From positions 1 to 64,000 of the forward strand of contig QKGM01000038.1 of NCBI GenBank assembly GCA_003250395.1: a stretch of 64,000 bases of DNA, given 5' to 3'. The notes beneath the pieces are model-generated. The model had not been told where the DNA came from and made no database searches. It saw only the letters and a program-made list of their open reading frames with translations. Origin of the DNA: Bacteroidota bacterium. GTDB lineage: Bacteria > Bacteroidota > Bacteroidia > Bacteroidales > TTA-H9. A program made the position numbers and the translations under genes. Positions 1-9,700 of this stretch are shown one piece after another; position 1 is the stretch's first letter, and every line of letters starts with the position of its first letter.

Positions 1-12
1 ACACGATCCGGC

Positions 13-115
13 GAAGAGTACAAATTGAACTACATCTTTTAAAAGGCTATATACTTACCGGCAGTTATTGATAGAATTCGGAGGGAAACCGGCTGTTGTG
101 GCTGACGGTATTACT
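13..115 (+). repeat. 103-bp intergenic repeat copy A (GAAGAGTAC...TTGAACTACAT...ACTTACCGGCAGTTATTGA...GGTATTACT)
   Basis: Aligned by eye without gaps to 4091-4193; roughly three quarters of positions identical. Contains the ATATACTTACCG boundary motif seen in other spacers. Confidence 0.8.
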
Positions 116-175
116 ACCCAATCAAATTAGAAAAGAACCATAAATAAGCAATAAGATATTTTCTAATCTAGCAAT

Positions 176-1216
176 ATGGATAAAATGGAGTTATCGAAAT
201 CAGACAACCAATTATTTGGGAAAATAGCAGGTTTACTCAATGAGGCAAGAAAGTTAATTGTTAAAAATGTAAATCAAACAATTGTCTTCACCTATTTTGA
301 AATTGGCAAACTTATAGTTGAAGAAGAACAGGAAGGGAAAGAACGTGCCGAATACGGAAAGTCTGTTTTAAAGGAGCTTTCGCAAAAACTTACCGATGAA
401 TTTGGGAAAGGATATTCAGTTTACAATCGGGAAAGAATGCGCAAATTTTATCTTGTCTTCAGGGACTGAATTGCTGAAACTGAGAAATCTGCATCACCGA
501 TGCGGAAAATTGAATCACCGTTTAATTTAAGCTGGACACACTACCTTCAACTGATAAAAATAGAAAACGAAGAGGAAAGAAATTTCTATGAAATTGAAGC
601 TGTTAGCAACACTTGGTCGGTTCGTGAATTGGAAAGACAATACGATTCATCACTCTACGAACGACTGGTTCTGAGTAGAGATAAAGAAGGGATCAAAGAA
701 CTCAGCAGAAAAGGTCAGGTTATAGCAAAACCAATTGACACTATAAAAGAGCCTTATGTTCTGGATTTTCTAGGGCTTGAAGAAAAGGATAGATACACAG
801 AATCAGACCTCGAAACAGCAATTATAAACAAACTGGAACATTTCTTAACGGAATTAGGGAAAGGCTTTTTGTTTGTTGGCCGACAACAACGAATTACAAT
901 TGAAGACGAGCATTTTTATGTGGACTTGGTTTTTTACAATCGCCTGCTACAATGTTTTGTGCTAATTGACTTAAAAATCGGAAAACTAAAACATCAGGAT
1001 TTAGGTCAAATGCAGATGTACGTGAACTATTACGATGAATTTGAAAAGACGAAAGAAGAAAATCTTACCATCGGAATAGTGCTATGCAAACAGAGAAATG
1101 AAACACTGGTGAGAATAACTTTGCCAAAAGAAAACCACCAGATTTTTGCTGGCAGGTACCAGACAGTTTTACCAAGTAAAGAGGAACTGAAACAATTGAT
1201 AGAAAACAAGGAGTAG
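176..1216 (+). pseudogene. DUF1016/YhcG-type PDDEXK nuclease domain protein, interrupted by an in-frame TGA at 467-469
   Basis: ORFs 176-469 and 500-1216 are in the same frame (324 nt apart). Continuous reading gives ...RMRKFYLVFRD*IAETEKSASPMRKIESPFNLSWTHYLQLIKIENEEER..., matching DUF1016 N-terminal and nuclease regions (DLVFYNRLLQCFVLIDLKIGKLKHQDLGQMQMYVNYYDE). Confidence 0.85.
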
Positions 1217-1518
1217 AAATGCCAGATCAAAAGCCATGATCCTTTGCAATTCGCACCAGCCAGCACAAAGACCGAAAATTACAAAAGAGTATTTCTTGCC
1301 ATCGCACGGACTGACAGAAAATGTGTAGCAATTTGAAAAGAAAATGATTGAAAAACGAACACCAGGCGGTAATAATCTGTATATGTCATAGCCGTTTTTG
1401 TGGGCTAATGCAGGTTCATCACCCGCTCCCACTTCATCCTGGTTTGACAGGAAAGTAGCCCGCAATTTGCAACTTCATATAGTTCCGTTTGTTGTGCATC
1501 CTATTAGAAATACCCGAA

Positions 1519-2625
1519 ATGAAAAGAAGAATTAATTTGATTTATTTAATACTCATATTGACATTGAACCTTTCTTGCGTTGAAAGGAGATCAACAGAAA
1601 AAGAAACCAATAGGTCTGAATCGGTATTAACTTCAAAAACCGACACCTTAAAATTTACTTCAGGAATAAGTGCTATTTTTCAAGACAGTAAAGGCAATTA
1701 TTGGTTTGGAAGCTTGCAGGAGGGGGTTGCGGTTTATAAAGATTCATCATTTTTTTATTTTACAATTCAAGATGAACTGACGGACAATCAAATCCACTCC
1801 ATACAAGAAGATAAAGAAGGGATTATTTGGTTTAATACTCTAAATGGAGTGAGCAGTTATGATGGAACAAGGATAAAGAATCATATTAAAGCAGATGCAG
1901 AAACTTTACAAAATGATTACCAAATTCAGAATAGTGAACCTTTGCAGGGTAAGTGGATGAAATCAGATAACGAACTTTGGTTTGAAGCTGGAAGTAAAGA
2001 AGGGGTTTATAGATATGATGGGCAAAAATTGATTTATTTAGCGTTTCCTCCCCATAAAGTCATTAACCATAATGATAATTTATTTGCTGTAACCTGTATT
2101 TCAAAAGGGAAAAACAATATGATCTGGTTTGGTACTTACGCAGGTGTTTTTGGCTATAATGGGAGTGATTTAATAATCATCAATGATGAAACTTTAGGCT
2201 TTGACAGAAATATAGCACCCCTTCATATAAGAAGTATTCTGGAGGATTCTAAAGGTAGACTTTGGATTGGGAATAATGGAATTGGTGTATTGCTAAAAGA
2301 GGGGGATTCAATTATTAATTTTTCGGAAGCAAAAAACCTGATACATCCTGCAAGTGGAAGAAAAGGCGATAAGTCACCATCTGGTACACTTGAACACGTT
2401 TTTAGAATCACAGAAGATAGTCACGGAAATATATGGTTTGGAGACAGAGATGCCGGAATATGGAAATATGATGGTAAAAAAATGGAGAATTACACAGAGA
2501 AAGATGGATTAACAAATGATTTTGCCCGATCAATTTTCGAAGATAAAGATGGTGAGTTATGGTTTGGAATGGCTGACGGAAACGTGTACAAATTCAATGG
2601 AAAGACTTTTGAAAAGCAGTTTTGA
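1519..2625 (+). CDS. Lipoprotein with two-component-regulator-type (ligand-binding) beta-propeller repeats
   Basis: Lipobox-like LNLSC after the signal peptide; repeats of IxEDxxGxxWFGT/W(I/F)GxxxxGV.. type. Start chosen at MKRRINLIY. Confidence 0.8.
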   Translation: MKRRINLIYLILILTLNLSCVERRSTEKETNRSESVLTSKTDTLKFTSGISAIFQDSKGNYWFGSLQEGVAVYKDSSFFYFTIQDELTDNQIHSIQEDKEGIIWFNTLNGVSSYDGTRIKNHIKADAETLQNDYQIQNSEPLQGKWMKSDNELWFEAGSKEGVYRYDGQKLIYLAFPPHKVINHNDNLFAVTCISKGKNNMIWFGTYAGVFGYNGSDLIIINDETLGFDRNIAPLHIRSILEDSKGRLWIGNNGIGVLLKEGDSIINFSEAKNLIHPASGRKGDKSPSGTLEHVFRITEDSHGNIWFGDRDAGIWKYDGKKMENYTEKDGLTNDFARSIFEDKDGELWFGMADGNVYKFNGKTFEKQF

Positions 2626-2654
2626 TAAATTCGAACGCACAACAATTTGTATAT

Positions 2655-2698
2655 GGCAGGAGGGAGTTTTAGCGGCCTGACAAGTCAGACCTCCTGCC
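2655..2698. repeat. Nested hairpin in spacer: GGCAGGAGG...CCTCCTGCC enclosing CTGACaaGTCAG
   Basis: Perfect 9-bp arms at 2655-2663 and 2690-2698; inner perfect 5-bp arms at 2677-2681 and 2684-2688. Confidence 0.85.
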
Positions 2699-2814
2699 CA
2701 CCTTCCTACGGGTCTTTTAAGATTTCTTTTCGAAATCCCATCTGGCCACATGCGAGTGGCCGTAAGTGAGTATATTAATGGACAAGACTGATGTGAGGTT
2801 ATCGGGTAAATAAC

Positions 2815-3264
2815 ATGGATGATTATTATTTTATTATAGGATTTATAGTTTCATTTGGAATAAGCCTTTTCATAGTGTATACGCGAAAAGAGAAGTGGAT
2901 TTTAATGAAAATCAAAGTGATATTTTTAATTGCATTGGCATTAATTGGTATTATTGGTTTTTTTTCTTCTAATGATAATGCGTCCAGATTTGTTTACTAT
3001 TCAATGATTGTTCCTCCAATCTCTTTTTCTTTTGACAGATTTTTTAAATTAATGAGCTTGAGATTGTATAACAGAGATTTTTATTTGTATTTGAGAGGTT
3101 CAAAAGAAATAGACGACAGTTTTTCAGGACTTGGAAAGAATAAGCACATATTATGGTCAGACATTATATTCTCTTTTGGCTTGTTAATTATAATATTGAT
3201 ATTGACTGTTTTGGGTGCAATTCTATTTGGGAAAGACAATTTATTTGAAAAATTAATGAAATAA
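2815..3264 (+). CDS. Hypothetical membrane protein
   Basis: 149 aa ORF with several hydrophobic segments; lies in the collinear + strand array. Confidence 0.65.
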   Translation: MDDYYFIIGFIVSFGISLFIVYTRKEKWILMKIKVIFLIALALIGIIGFFSSNDNASRFVYYSMIVPPISFSFDRFFKLMSLRLYNRDFYLYLRGSKEIDDSFSGLGKNKHILWSDIIFSFGLLIIILILTVLGAILFGKDNLFEKLMK

Positions 3265-3296
3265 AGAAAATACGCTTTCTAAAAAAACTATATGTT

Positions 3297-3383
3297 AGTT
3301 GCCGTTTCCGATCGACAATAAGCCGTGTAGCCAGCAATAGCAAAAATGTTGCCCGACACGAAAGCAACCTGCAGATGGCAACT
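3297..3383. repeat. Nested imperfect hairpin in spacer: AGTTGCC...GGCAACT enclosing CGTGT...ACACG
   Basis: Outer arms 3297-3303/3377-3383 and inner arms 3324-3328/3356-3360 are perfect complements; apex GCAA...TTGC. Confidence 0.75.
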
Positions 3384-3569
3384 GCAAATAGTTCTATCCG
3401 TTGGGTGGCATAATAAAATAGCACTATGGATGAAATAAATGGTTGACGAGAGGCCATTTTTTGTAATTGATAAACACGATATATGACATATAGATTTGGA
3501 TACTTTTAAGACAGCTTGTTATAATGACTTTTGTTAATATTCCAGCAAATTAGATAATACTTGATCACT

Positions 3570-4040
3570 ATGCAAAACGATAAAAGCAACACAAATGGAA
3601 TTCCTAATAATTCAATATCACATCAAGGATTAATAGGATTTATGAAAAGCTTCAGAATTCATTTGATGAAGCAATATATTGATGATTATTATATTGGCAG
3701 TATTTATTATGGAGATAATAATATAACCTATTTCCCATTTACACCAAAGGATTTGAAAAAGCAAAAGCTAAAAATAGCAATCGTTTTTAATCATCAGGAT
3801 TTGAGATTTGAAGTATGGTTAGCCGGGCAAAATAAGCAGATTCAGAAGCAATACTGGGAGATATTTAAAGATAGTGATTGGCATAAATACCATATTCCGT
3901 CAACAATAACAGATGGTTTTTCAATAGTTGATCATATTTTGGTCGTGAATCCTGAGTTCGATAATTATGATATGTTGGCAGAACAGATTGAAGCAGGGGC
4001 TTTAGAATTCATAAAAGAAATAGAGTATGTCTTGAGGTAG
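3570..4040 (+). CDS. Conserved hypothetical protein, possibly DUF7000-like
   Basis: ORF 3561-4040; motifs YTYFPF-like (ITYFPFTPKDLKKQKLKIAIVFNHQDLRFEVWLAGQNKQIQKQYWEIF). Family recalled, not searched. Confidence 0.6.
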   Translation: MQNDKSNTNGIPNNSISHQGLIGFMKSFRIHLMKQYIDDYYIGSIYYGDNNITYFPFTPKDLKKQKLKIAIVFNHQDLRFEVWLAGQNKQIQKQYWEIFKDSDWHKYHIPSTITDGFSIVDHILVVNPEFDNYDMLAEQIEAGALEFIKEIEYVLR

Positions 4041-4090
4041 AAATATCGCCGCACAATATACAGAACCCTGAGCAGTCTGCAAGCCTTAGT

Positions 4091-4193
4091 GAAGAGTACT
4101 TGTTGAACTACATTTATTATTAAGCTAAGTACTAACCGGCAGTAATTGAAATAATTCAGAGGAGAATCGGCTTTTATAGCTGAAGGTATTACT
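4091..4193 (+). repeat. 103-bp intergenic repeat copy B
   Basis: Ungapped alignment with 13-115. Confidence 0.8.
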
Positions 4194-4465
4194 GAATTTA
4201 GAGTAATCAATGCTATCTGATTTTGATAGAATAGTGTTGTGAATGAATGCTTTTGGTTTTGTTAGAGAACTGATGCCATGGTTTTCCCTCACCGCACTAA
4301 GCGGGAATCATTTTAGAAAAGGATTAAGCAATTGCATGGGATGGGTTTTGGATGATCAGATCGGGTGAGCGTACTCCGGGAATTTCTCTGGTGATGACTA
4401 AAAGTGATATGTACTGGTTAGCAATAATTTAAGAAGACTGATACAAATATAAAATTTAAACGTTT

Positions 4466-4909
4466 ATGAAAAAATTACTGATTTTTACAATGGCAAGTAT
4501 AATCCTATTATCCTGCTCAACCATAAAAACGAGGCCAGGTGGAGATTATGGAAGTCCGAAAACAAAACATGAATTATTAGATAACAACACATTTAAAATT
4601 ACTCAGTATAGTCACGACAAGACATATGGATATACTGAAGGAAATCCCGTTATGGTAGGCGGCAATTCTGAGGGACCACTAAATGAAAGAAGATTTTTAA
4701 ATGCCTTATCCGGCCCAAACGGTGAAAAGATAGTATATTCTCGAATTGGCAGTTGTTGCCCGTTTAAAACTAAAAACAGCCCATGGGGCGGAATGTTAGA
4801 TAAATATGATATCACGTATTTCGGATTAGAAAAAAGCCTGGTTATATATATAAACATGTATGATTCAGACACATTAAAAGTGCCAGTCGGTTTAAAACTG
4901 AACTATTAA
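4466..4909 (+). CDS. Small lipoprotein of unknown function (EGPLNERRFLNAL.GP.G..I.Y.R.GSCCPF family)
   Basis: Signal peptide with LLSC lipobox; conserved-looking EGPLNERRFLNALSGPNGEKIVYSRIGSCCPF motif. Confidence 0.75.
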   Translation: MKKLLIFTMASIILLSCSTIKTRPGGDYGSPKTKHELLDNNTFKITQYSHDKTYGYTEGNPVMVGGNSEGPLNERRFLNALSGPNGEKIVYSRIGSCCPFKTKNSPWGGMLDKYDITYFGLEKSLVIYINMYDSDTLKVPVGLKLNY

Positions 4910-5036
4910 CTATTGCCAGCACATAGTATAGGGCATAAGGTTTTCGGGTGTTATCTCCCGCACTAATTTTGGGCTGAGGCTTGATTGGCTTGAAGCCCGC
5001 AATCACTAACTTTGCATATACTTACCGTTGGCGTTA
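4907..5036. other. attC-like intergenic recombination-site candidate
   Basis: TAACTATTGCCAGCACAT-AGTATAGGGCATAAGG ... CTTTGCATATACT-TACCGTTGGCGTTA; AGTATA(g)GGCAT complements ATGCATATACT-type right arm; outer ends TAAC/GTTA. Confidence 0.55.
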
Positions 5037-5078
5037 ATTAAAACAAAACTGTATATAATAAACTTAAATACATTAAAA

Positions 5079-5996
5079 ATGAGAACTATTTTCACACTGA
5101 TTATTGCATCATTTATTTTTGCCTCGTGTCAATCTCATAGTACAGATTTATCTTTAAGACTTGAGAAAGGGAAAGAGTATAAACAAATTATGAATTCAAA
5201 GGCGACTATTACTCAAGAAGCTTATGGGCAAAAAATGGATATGGTCATGACTGTTACGGGAACAATGACTTTTTTAGTTAAAGATGTTAATGCGAATGGT
5301 TATATCATGGACACAAAATTCGAGTCTCTTAGTATGTCGATGCAAATGCCACAAGGTACAATGAGTTTTAGCTCTGAAAAAAATGACCCCAATGATATCT
5401 TTTCTACAATTTTAGGTGCAATGACAGATAGTACTTTCGAAGTTATAATGGGTAAAACGGGTAAAATAACTGAAATTAAAAATGTTGAAGCTTTATGGGG
5501 AACAATGATAAATCAATTTGAGCAACTTTCTGAGATGCAAAAAGAGCAAATAAAAGCACAGATAATGAAAGCATACGGAGCTGATGCTCTGAAAGGTAAC
5601 ATTGAAATGGTATCAGCAATTTATCCAGATAAGCCTGTAAACAAAGGAGATAAATGGACTATTGATACTAAACTCGAATCCGGTATGTCTGCAAAAATGA
5701 CCACAAATTATGAATTTACTGACCTGACTTCAGATTATGCTTTAATAAAAGGTAATTCGAATATTGAAACAGCTGATAAAGATGCGTATATTGAATCCAA
5801 TGGAATGCCAATGAAATATGACTTGACAGGTTCAATGAGATCTGAGATTAAGGTAGATAAAAACACAGGATGGATTATTGAAGCTAAAATCAATCAAGAG
5901 ATAAAAGGTGATGCTTATATCAAGGAAAATCCTCAAGTACCAAACGGATTGAAAATACCTATGACAATGATAAATGAAATGGTGATTAAAAATTAA
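5079..5996 (+). CDS. DUF6263-like lipoprotein of unknown function
   Basis: MRTIFTLIIASFIFASC lipobox; YPDKPVNKGDKWTIDTKLESGM motif. Start chosen internal to ORF 5028-5996. Confidence 0.7.
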   Translation: MRTIFTLIIASFIFASCQSHSTDLSLRLEKGKEYKQIMNSKATITQEAYGQKMDMVMTVTGTMTFLVKDVNANGYIMDTKFESLSMSMQMPQGTMSFSSEKNDPNDIFSTILGAMTDSTFEVIMGKTGKITEIKNVEALWGTMINQFEQLSEMQKEQIKAQIMKAYGADALKGNIEMVSAIYPDKPVNKGDKWTIDTKLESGMSAKMTTNYEFTDLTSDYALIKGNSNIETADKDAYIESNGMPMKYDLTGSMRSEIKVDKNTGWIIEAKINQEIKGDAYIKENPQVPNGLKIPMTMINEMVIKN

Positions 5997-5997
5997 C

Positions 5998-6131
5998 TAA
6001 CGCCAACTCATGGTATAGTGCATGCGGGTTTCAGAGGTTTTCGAAAATTTGTGGTTCATGGAAATTTCAGGTATAAGCTGACTGGAAAATGCTTCGAAAT
6101 TCCATACCAGACAGATTTTCAGTCGTTAGGT
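5998..6131. other. attC-like intergenic recombination-site candidate
   Basis: Starts TAACGCCAAC-tcat-GGTATAGTGCATGCGGGTTTCAGAGGTTTTCGAA, ends CCATACC...CAGTCGTTAGGT; the terminal GTTAGGT fits GTTRRRY. Confidence 0.55.
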
Positions 6132-6135
6132 TTAA

Positions 6136-6756
6136 GTGATACACGCTATGATCGTAAGGAATTCTATTGACATATTGCTCGATTATCCTAAAGAAAGGGG
6201 ATTAATTTACGAGACAAATGAAAGCAAGGAAAGATTTTTTTTGTCGACTAATGACCCGTTTCTGGACACTAAATATGTAATTTTTAAGATTGACTCTTTG
6301 ATTTTTTGTGCTTATGATTCATATGCTGTGAAACCATTTATGTCGAAAACATTTACCGGTGTTTATGGAGGGTTGGTCTGAAATAGTACTTTTGAGTGCA
6401 AAGTAACCAGAAAAGATTGGTTGGATTTTTTTATAAAAAGACCTGTTAAGAAAACTGGTATCCAATTTATTGATGATAATTTGACTATTATCACAAAATC
6501 GAATACTAATGTTGGAAAAATTATAAGTCAAGAAGTTGCATCGGATTTTGTAAAACTAAATGAAAAAATGAGTCCAACGGATATATTAATAAAAGACAAT
6601 TACTTGTCAATAATTGGCGAGCTGGTGGGAAAGAAAGTTATCGGAGTAGAAACAAATCAATGGATTTATCAAAAAGATGACGTTGAAACTCTTTTGACAT
6701 ATGGAGAACAAATCATTAATAGATTAAGAAATGTCAGCGATTTAAATACAATTTAA
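6136..6756 (+). pseudogene. Unknown protein gene interrupted by an in-frame TGA at 6379-6381
   Basis: ORFs 6136-6381 and 6421-6756 are in the same frame (285 nt apart); reading through the TGA gives one ~206-codon ORF with no other stop. Confidence 0.7.
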
Positions 6757-6892
6757 CCATTAAGGGTTTCAGTGGTATGTGTAGTTCTTCACCCTAATCA
6801 ATCTTTCGTATCAGCTAATAGTAACGTCGCTTCGCTTTCCCTTACTGGCAATATACCCAACTATAGTTGCAGTTAAAATAAGAGAGACAAAT

Positions 6893-8074
6893 ATGAAACT
6901 AAGACCATTTACTTTACTAATCTTTTTACTCTTCACCTTCTTAGGATTTGAGCGTTTGAAAGCGCAACAAAACAATGATGAACAGGAAAAGACCATTTTT
7001 ATCTGGGGCGGAGATATCAACACTAAGTTTGTTCAATACGTGGCTGATCTGACAAAAAAGGAAAAACCCAGAATCTGTTACTTACCAACGGCCAGTGGAG
7101 ACAATCCGGACAATATCAAATATTGGGGAAGGATATGTAATACATTGCAATTAGACACATTAATTCTAAAAGTGTGGGTAAGTTCCTCAGAGAAAAATCA
7201 ATCATTTGACGAAATTCTCCTTAGTTCTGATGCCATTGTGGTTGGCGGGGGTAATACCCTCAATATGTTAGGAATCTGGAAAGCCCAGGGCATAGATACT
7301 ATTTTGGAAAAAGCACTGAAGAATGGGATAATCCTGTCAGGGGGAAGTGCCGGTTCTATATGTTGGTTTCAAAATGGAATCAGTGATTCACGCCCTGTTA
7401 ATTTAAGTGTTGTCAAAGGTTTAGGCTTTCTGCCCTATAGCAATTGTCCACACTACTCGCAAGAATCAAGGAAAGATTTATATCAGCAAATGATAAAAGA
7501 CGGGGAAATGAATTCGGGATATGCTACTGATGAATTAGCCGGAATCCTTTTTAAAAATGGGAAAGCTGTAAAATTTATCAGTCAAAGTGATATACACAAT
7601 TCTTATTTTGTAAACCGGGAAGAAGGAGTAATAAAAGAGATTAAACTCAAATCAGAGATTTTACTGAGTAAAAATGCTATTCCAGAAGGCTCTTATTCCT
7701 GTCAAACCGTACAAAAGAAAATCATTGATCTGTTGGATTACAATGACAGCTCATCTCCAATATCTGCATATATTTCAGAGATGAAAACTTTTAAATTGAA
7801 CAATGAAAATGTTAATGAATCGGAACGAAACAAAGCATTAGAAATTGGCATTGAGACAGTTTTTATATACGAAAATAAAATAGCCGGAGTTGTAAACAAC
7901 GCATATCTTAATTCATTTGGATATGGAATGTGGTATTTTTATAACTGCCATGGTGTTTGGACAAGTATGGGCGAAGACATTGGCGGAAAAACAATATTTG
8001 AGAGTGAAATTAAGTTTCGGGAAAAAGCAAAAAAAATTATCAATCTGGCAGAGGAAAAACTAAACTGCCAATAA
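6893..8074 (+). CDS. Peptidase S51 (peptidase E / cyanophycinase-like) with N-terminal signal and C-terminal extension
   Basis: IWGGD..., VVGGGNTLNM, ILSGGSAGSICW nucleophile-elbow motifs. Confidence 0.85.
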   Translation: MKLRPFTLLIFLLFTFLGFERLKAQQNNDEQEKTIFIWGGDINTKFVQYVADLTKKEKPRICYLPTASGDNPDNIKYWGRICNTLQLDTLILKVWVSSSEKNQSFDEILLSSDAIVVGGGNTLNMLGIWKAQGIDTILEKALKNGIILSGGSAGSICWFQNGISDSRPVNLSVVKGLGFLPYSNCPHYSQESRKDLYQQMIKDGEMNSGYATDELAGILFKNGKAVKFISQSDIHNSYFVNREEGVIKEIKLKSEILLSKNAIPEGSYSCQTVQKKIIDLLDYNDSSSPISAYISEMKTFKLNNENVNESERNKALEIGIETVFIYENKIAGVVNNAYLNSFGYGMWYFYNCHGVWTSMGEDIGGKTIFESEIKFREKAKKIINLAEEKLNCQ

Positions 8075-8219
8075 CATCTTATTTGAGTATTGGCAGGGGT
8101 TTAGTGTATTCGAACATTATAGATCTCATCAGGTTCAGGGCAATTCGACAGGGATATATCCCGCAATCTCTTACTGGCCATTTTCCCTGACGTTAGAGAA
8201 ATGATTATATAAACGAAAT

Positions 8220-8972
8220 ATGGACATAATGGAAAGTGGATTAAAGCTATTCTGGACCAGGTTTTTTAAACCCGACTGGAAGTTTGGATTATTCCTTTTA
8301 TTAATAATTTGTATCCCACGGTTTGCCTTAGTACTCAACGCCAATGAAACAGGTAATTATAGCTCCATCGGAGTGATAATGTTTATTTCTGCCATAGTAC
8401 CTTTTGTTTTCCTGAATAAGCATGGCAGGAAACAAATCGGACTATCAAAAACGAATAAACTGAAATCGTTGGTTTATGCTTTGATTGGCGGTCTTGCTTT
8501 TAGCTTTGTATTATACCTGATAGGAAATTATATATACGGGAATACTTATGAAAACTGGTATGAATACATCGGGAAATCATATAACATCCCCGAAGGAATT
8601 GCGGGACAGGAAAAGAGAATAATGTTTGCAATAATGGCAATTACAGGAATGACCTTTAGTCCGGTTGGCGAAGAATTGTTTTTCCGTGGGATTGTACATA
8701 GTAGTTTTGCCAATTCTATTGGTGATAAAAAAGCCTCAATTATTGATAGTTTGGCTTTCTCCTTAACGCATATTTCTCATTTCGGGTTAGTTTTTATAAA
8801 CAATAAATGGAGCTTTTATCTATTGCCGGCATTGATTTGGGTTCTTAGCATGTTCCTTGTAAGCTTACTTTTTTTTCAAATGAAAAGGATTACAGGTTCA
8901 ATATGGGGTGCAGTTCTTTGTCATTCCGGATTTAATCTGGGAATGATTTATTGTATCTTTTATTTGATGTAG
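8220..8972 (+). CDS. CPBP family intramembrane metalloprotease
   Basis: VGEELFFRGIVHSSF (EExxxR) and later SLTHISHFG / LCHSGFN motifs; multiple TM segments. Confidence 0.85.
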   Translation: MDIMESGLKLFWTRFFKPDWKFGLFLLLIICIPRFALVLNANETGNYSSIGVIMFISAIVPFVFLNKHGRKQIGLSKTNKLKSLVYALIGGLAFSFVLYLIGNYIYGNTYENWYEYIGKSYNIPEGIAGQEKRIMFAIMAITGMTFSPVGEELFFRGIVHSSFANSIGDKKASIIDSLAFSLTHISHFGLVFINNKWSFYLLPALIWVLSMFLVSLLFFQMKRITGSIWGAVLCHSGFNLGMIYCIFYLM

Positions 8973-9154
8973 ACATGAAATCAATGTTTAATAGTCGTAA
9001 TACGCGGTATGTGAAATTGACGGGAGAGAAGGGGTTTCGGTGTTTTCTTTTTATCAGGTTTTGCTTTAAACTGATATGGAAGTGCTTCGGTATGCCAAAC
9101 GTTACATATTAGTAACCATTGTAAATCATTTTTAAAACGAAAAATGACAGCACC

Positions 9155-9700
9155 ATGAAAATTGAATATACATTAGAAAAGATCGACTTTATTAAGTATC
9201 AGCTATACTCCGCATCTAAATCGGAAAGGATAATAAAGAGCAGGAAAAAATCAAGAATCAGTATGTCAATTATTTATTTAATTTTTGGACTCTTGTTTTT
9301 TGCACTCGCTGACTTACTACCTGCAATGATCTTTATTGGAGTTGCTATTGCATGGTATTTTCTGCAGCCATACTATATGAAGAAAAGGTATGTTCGCCAT
9401 TTTGAGAAATACATAGATGAAAACTATCAAAATAGATTTGGCAAACCGGTTTCTTTGGATTTTAATGGCGAGTATATAATCGCAACAGATTATTTAGGAG
9501 AAAGCAGGCTGAAAATTAAAGAGATAGTTGAGGTTAATGAAATTAATGATTATGAATTTCTTAAATTCTCATCGGGTGAATCATTGATTGTTCCAAAAGA
9601 TAGAGTAGAAAATATTAATGAATTAAACAACACATTAACAGAAATCGTTACCGAATTGAGCATCAATCATAATATTGACTCAGGTTGGAAATGGAAATAA
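9155..9700 (+). CDS. YcxB-like membrane protein
   Basis: Two TM segments followed by a soluble domain ending ...KFSSGESLIVPKDRVEN.... Confidence 0.6.
   Translation: MKIEYTLEKIDFIKYQLYSASKSERIIKSRKKSRISMSIIYLIFGLLFFALADLLPAMIFIGVAIAWYFLQPYYMKKRYVRHFEKYIDENYQNRFGKPVSLDFNGEYIIATDYLGESRLKIKEIVEVNEINDYEFLKFSSGESLIVPKDRVENINELNNTLTEIVTELSINHNIDSGWKWK

Noticed and set aside
1030-1465. Minus-strand ORFs overlapping the DUF1016 gene and its 3' spacer
   Set aside because: Low-complexity shadow translations antisense to a recognisable gene. The same applies to most short minus-strand ORFs in 1-18 kb and + strand ORFs opposite genes in 20-64 kb.
13-4193. 103-bp repeats A and B as ends of an insertion sequence or composite transposon
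   Set aside because: They are direct repeats, no transposase ORF lies between them, and no terminal inverted repeats or target duplications are visible.
467-6381. In-frame TGAs as selenocysteine or an alternative genetic code
   Set aside because: Other genes here end in TGA, no SECIS-like element or selenoprotein homology was recognised, and most genes have no internal TGA. Pseudogenisation or sequence error is simpler.
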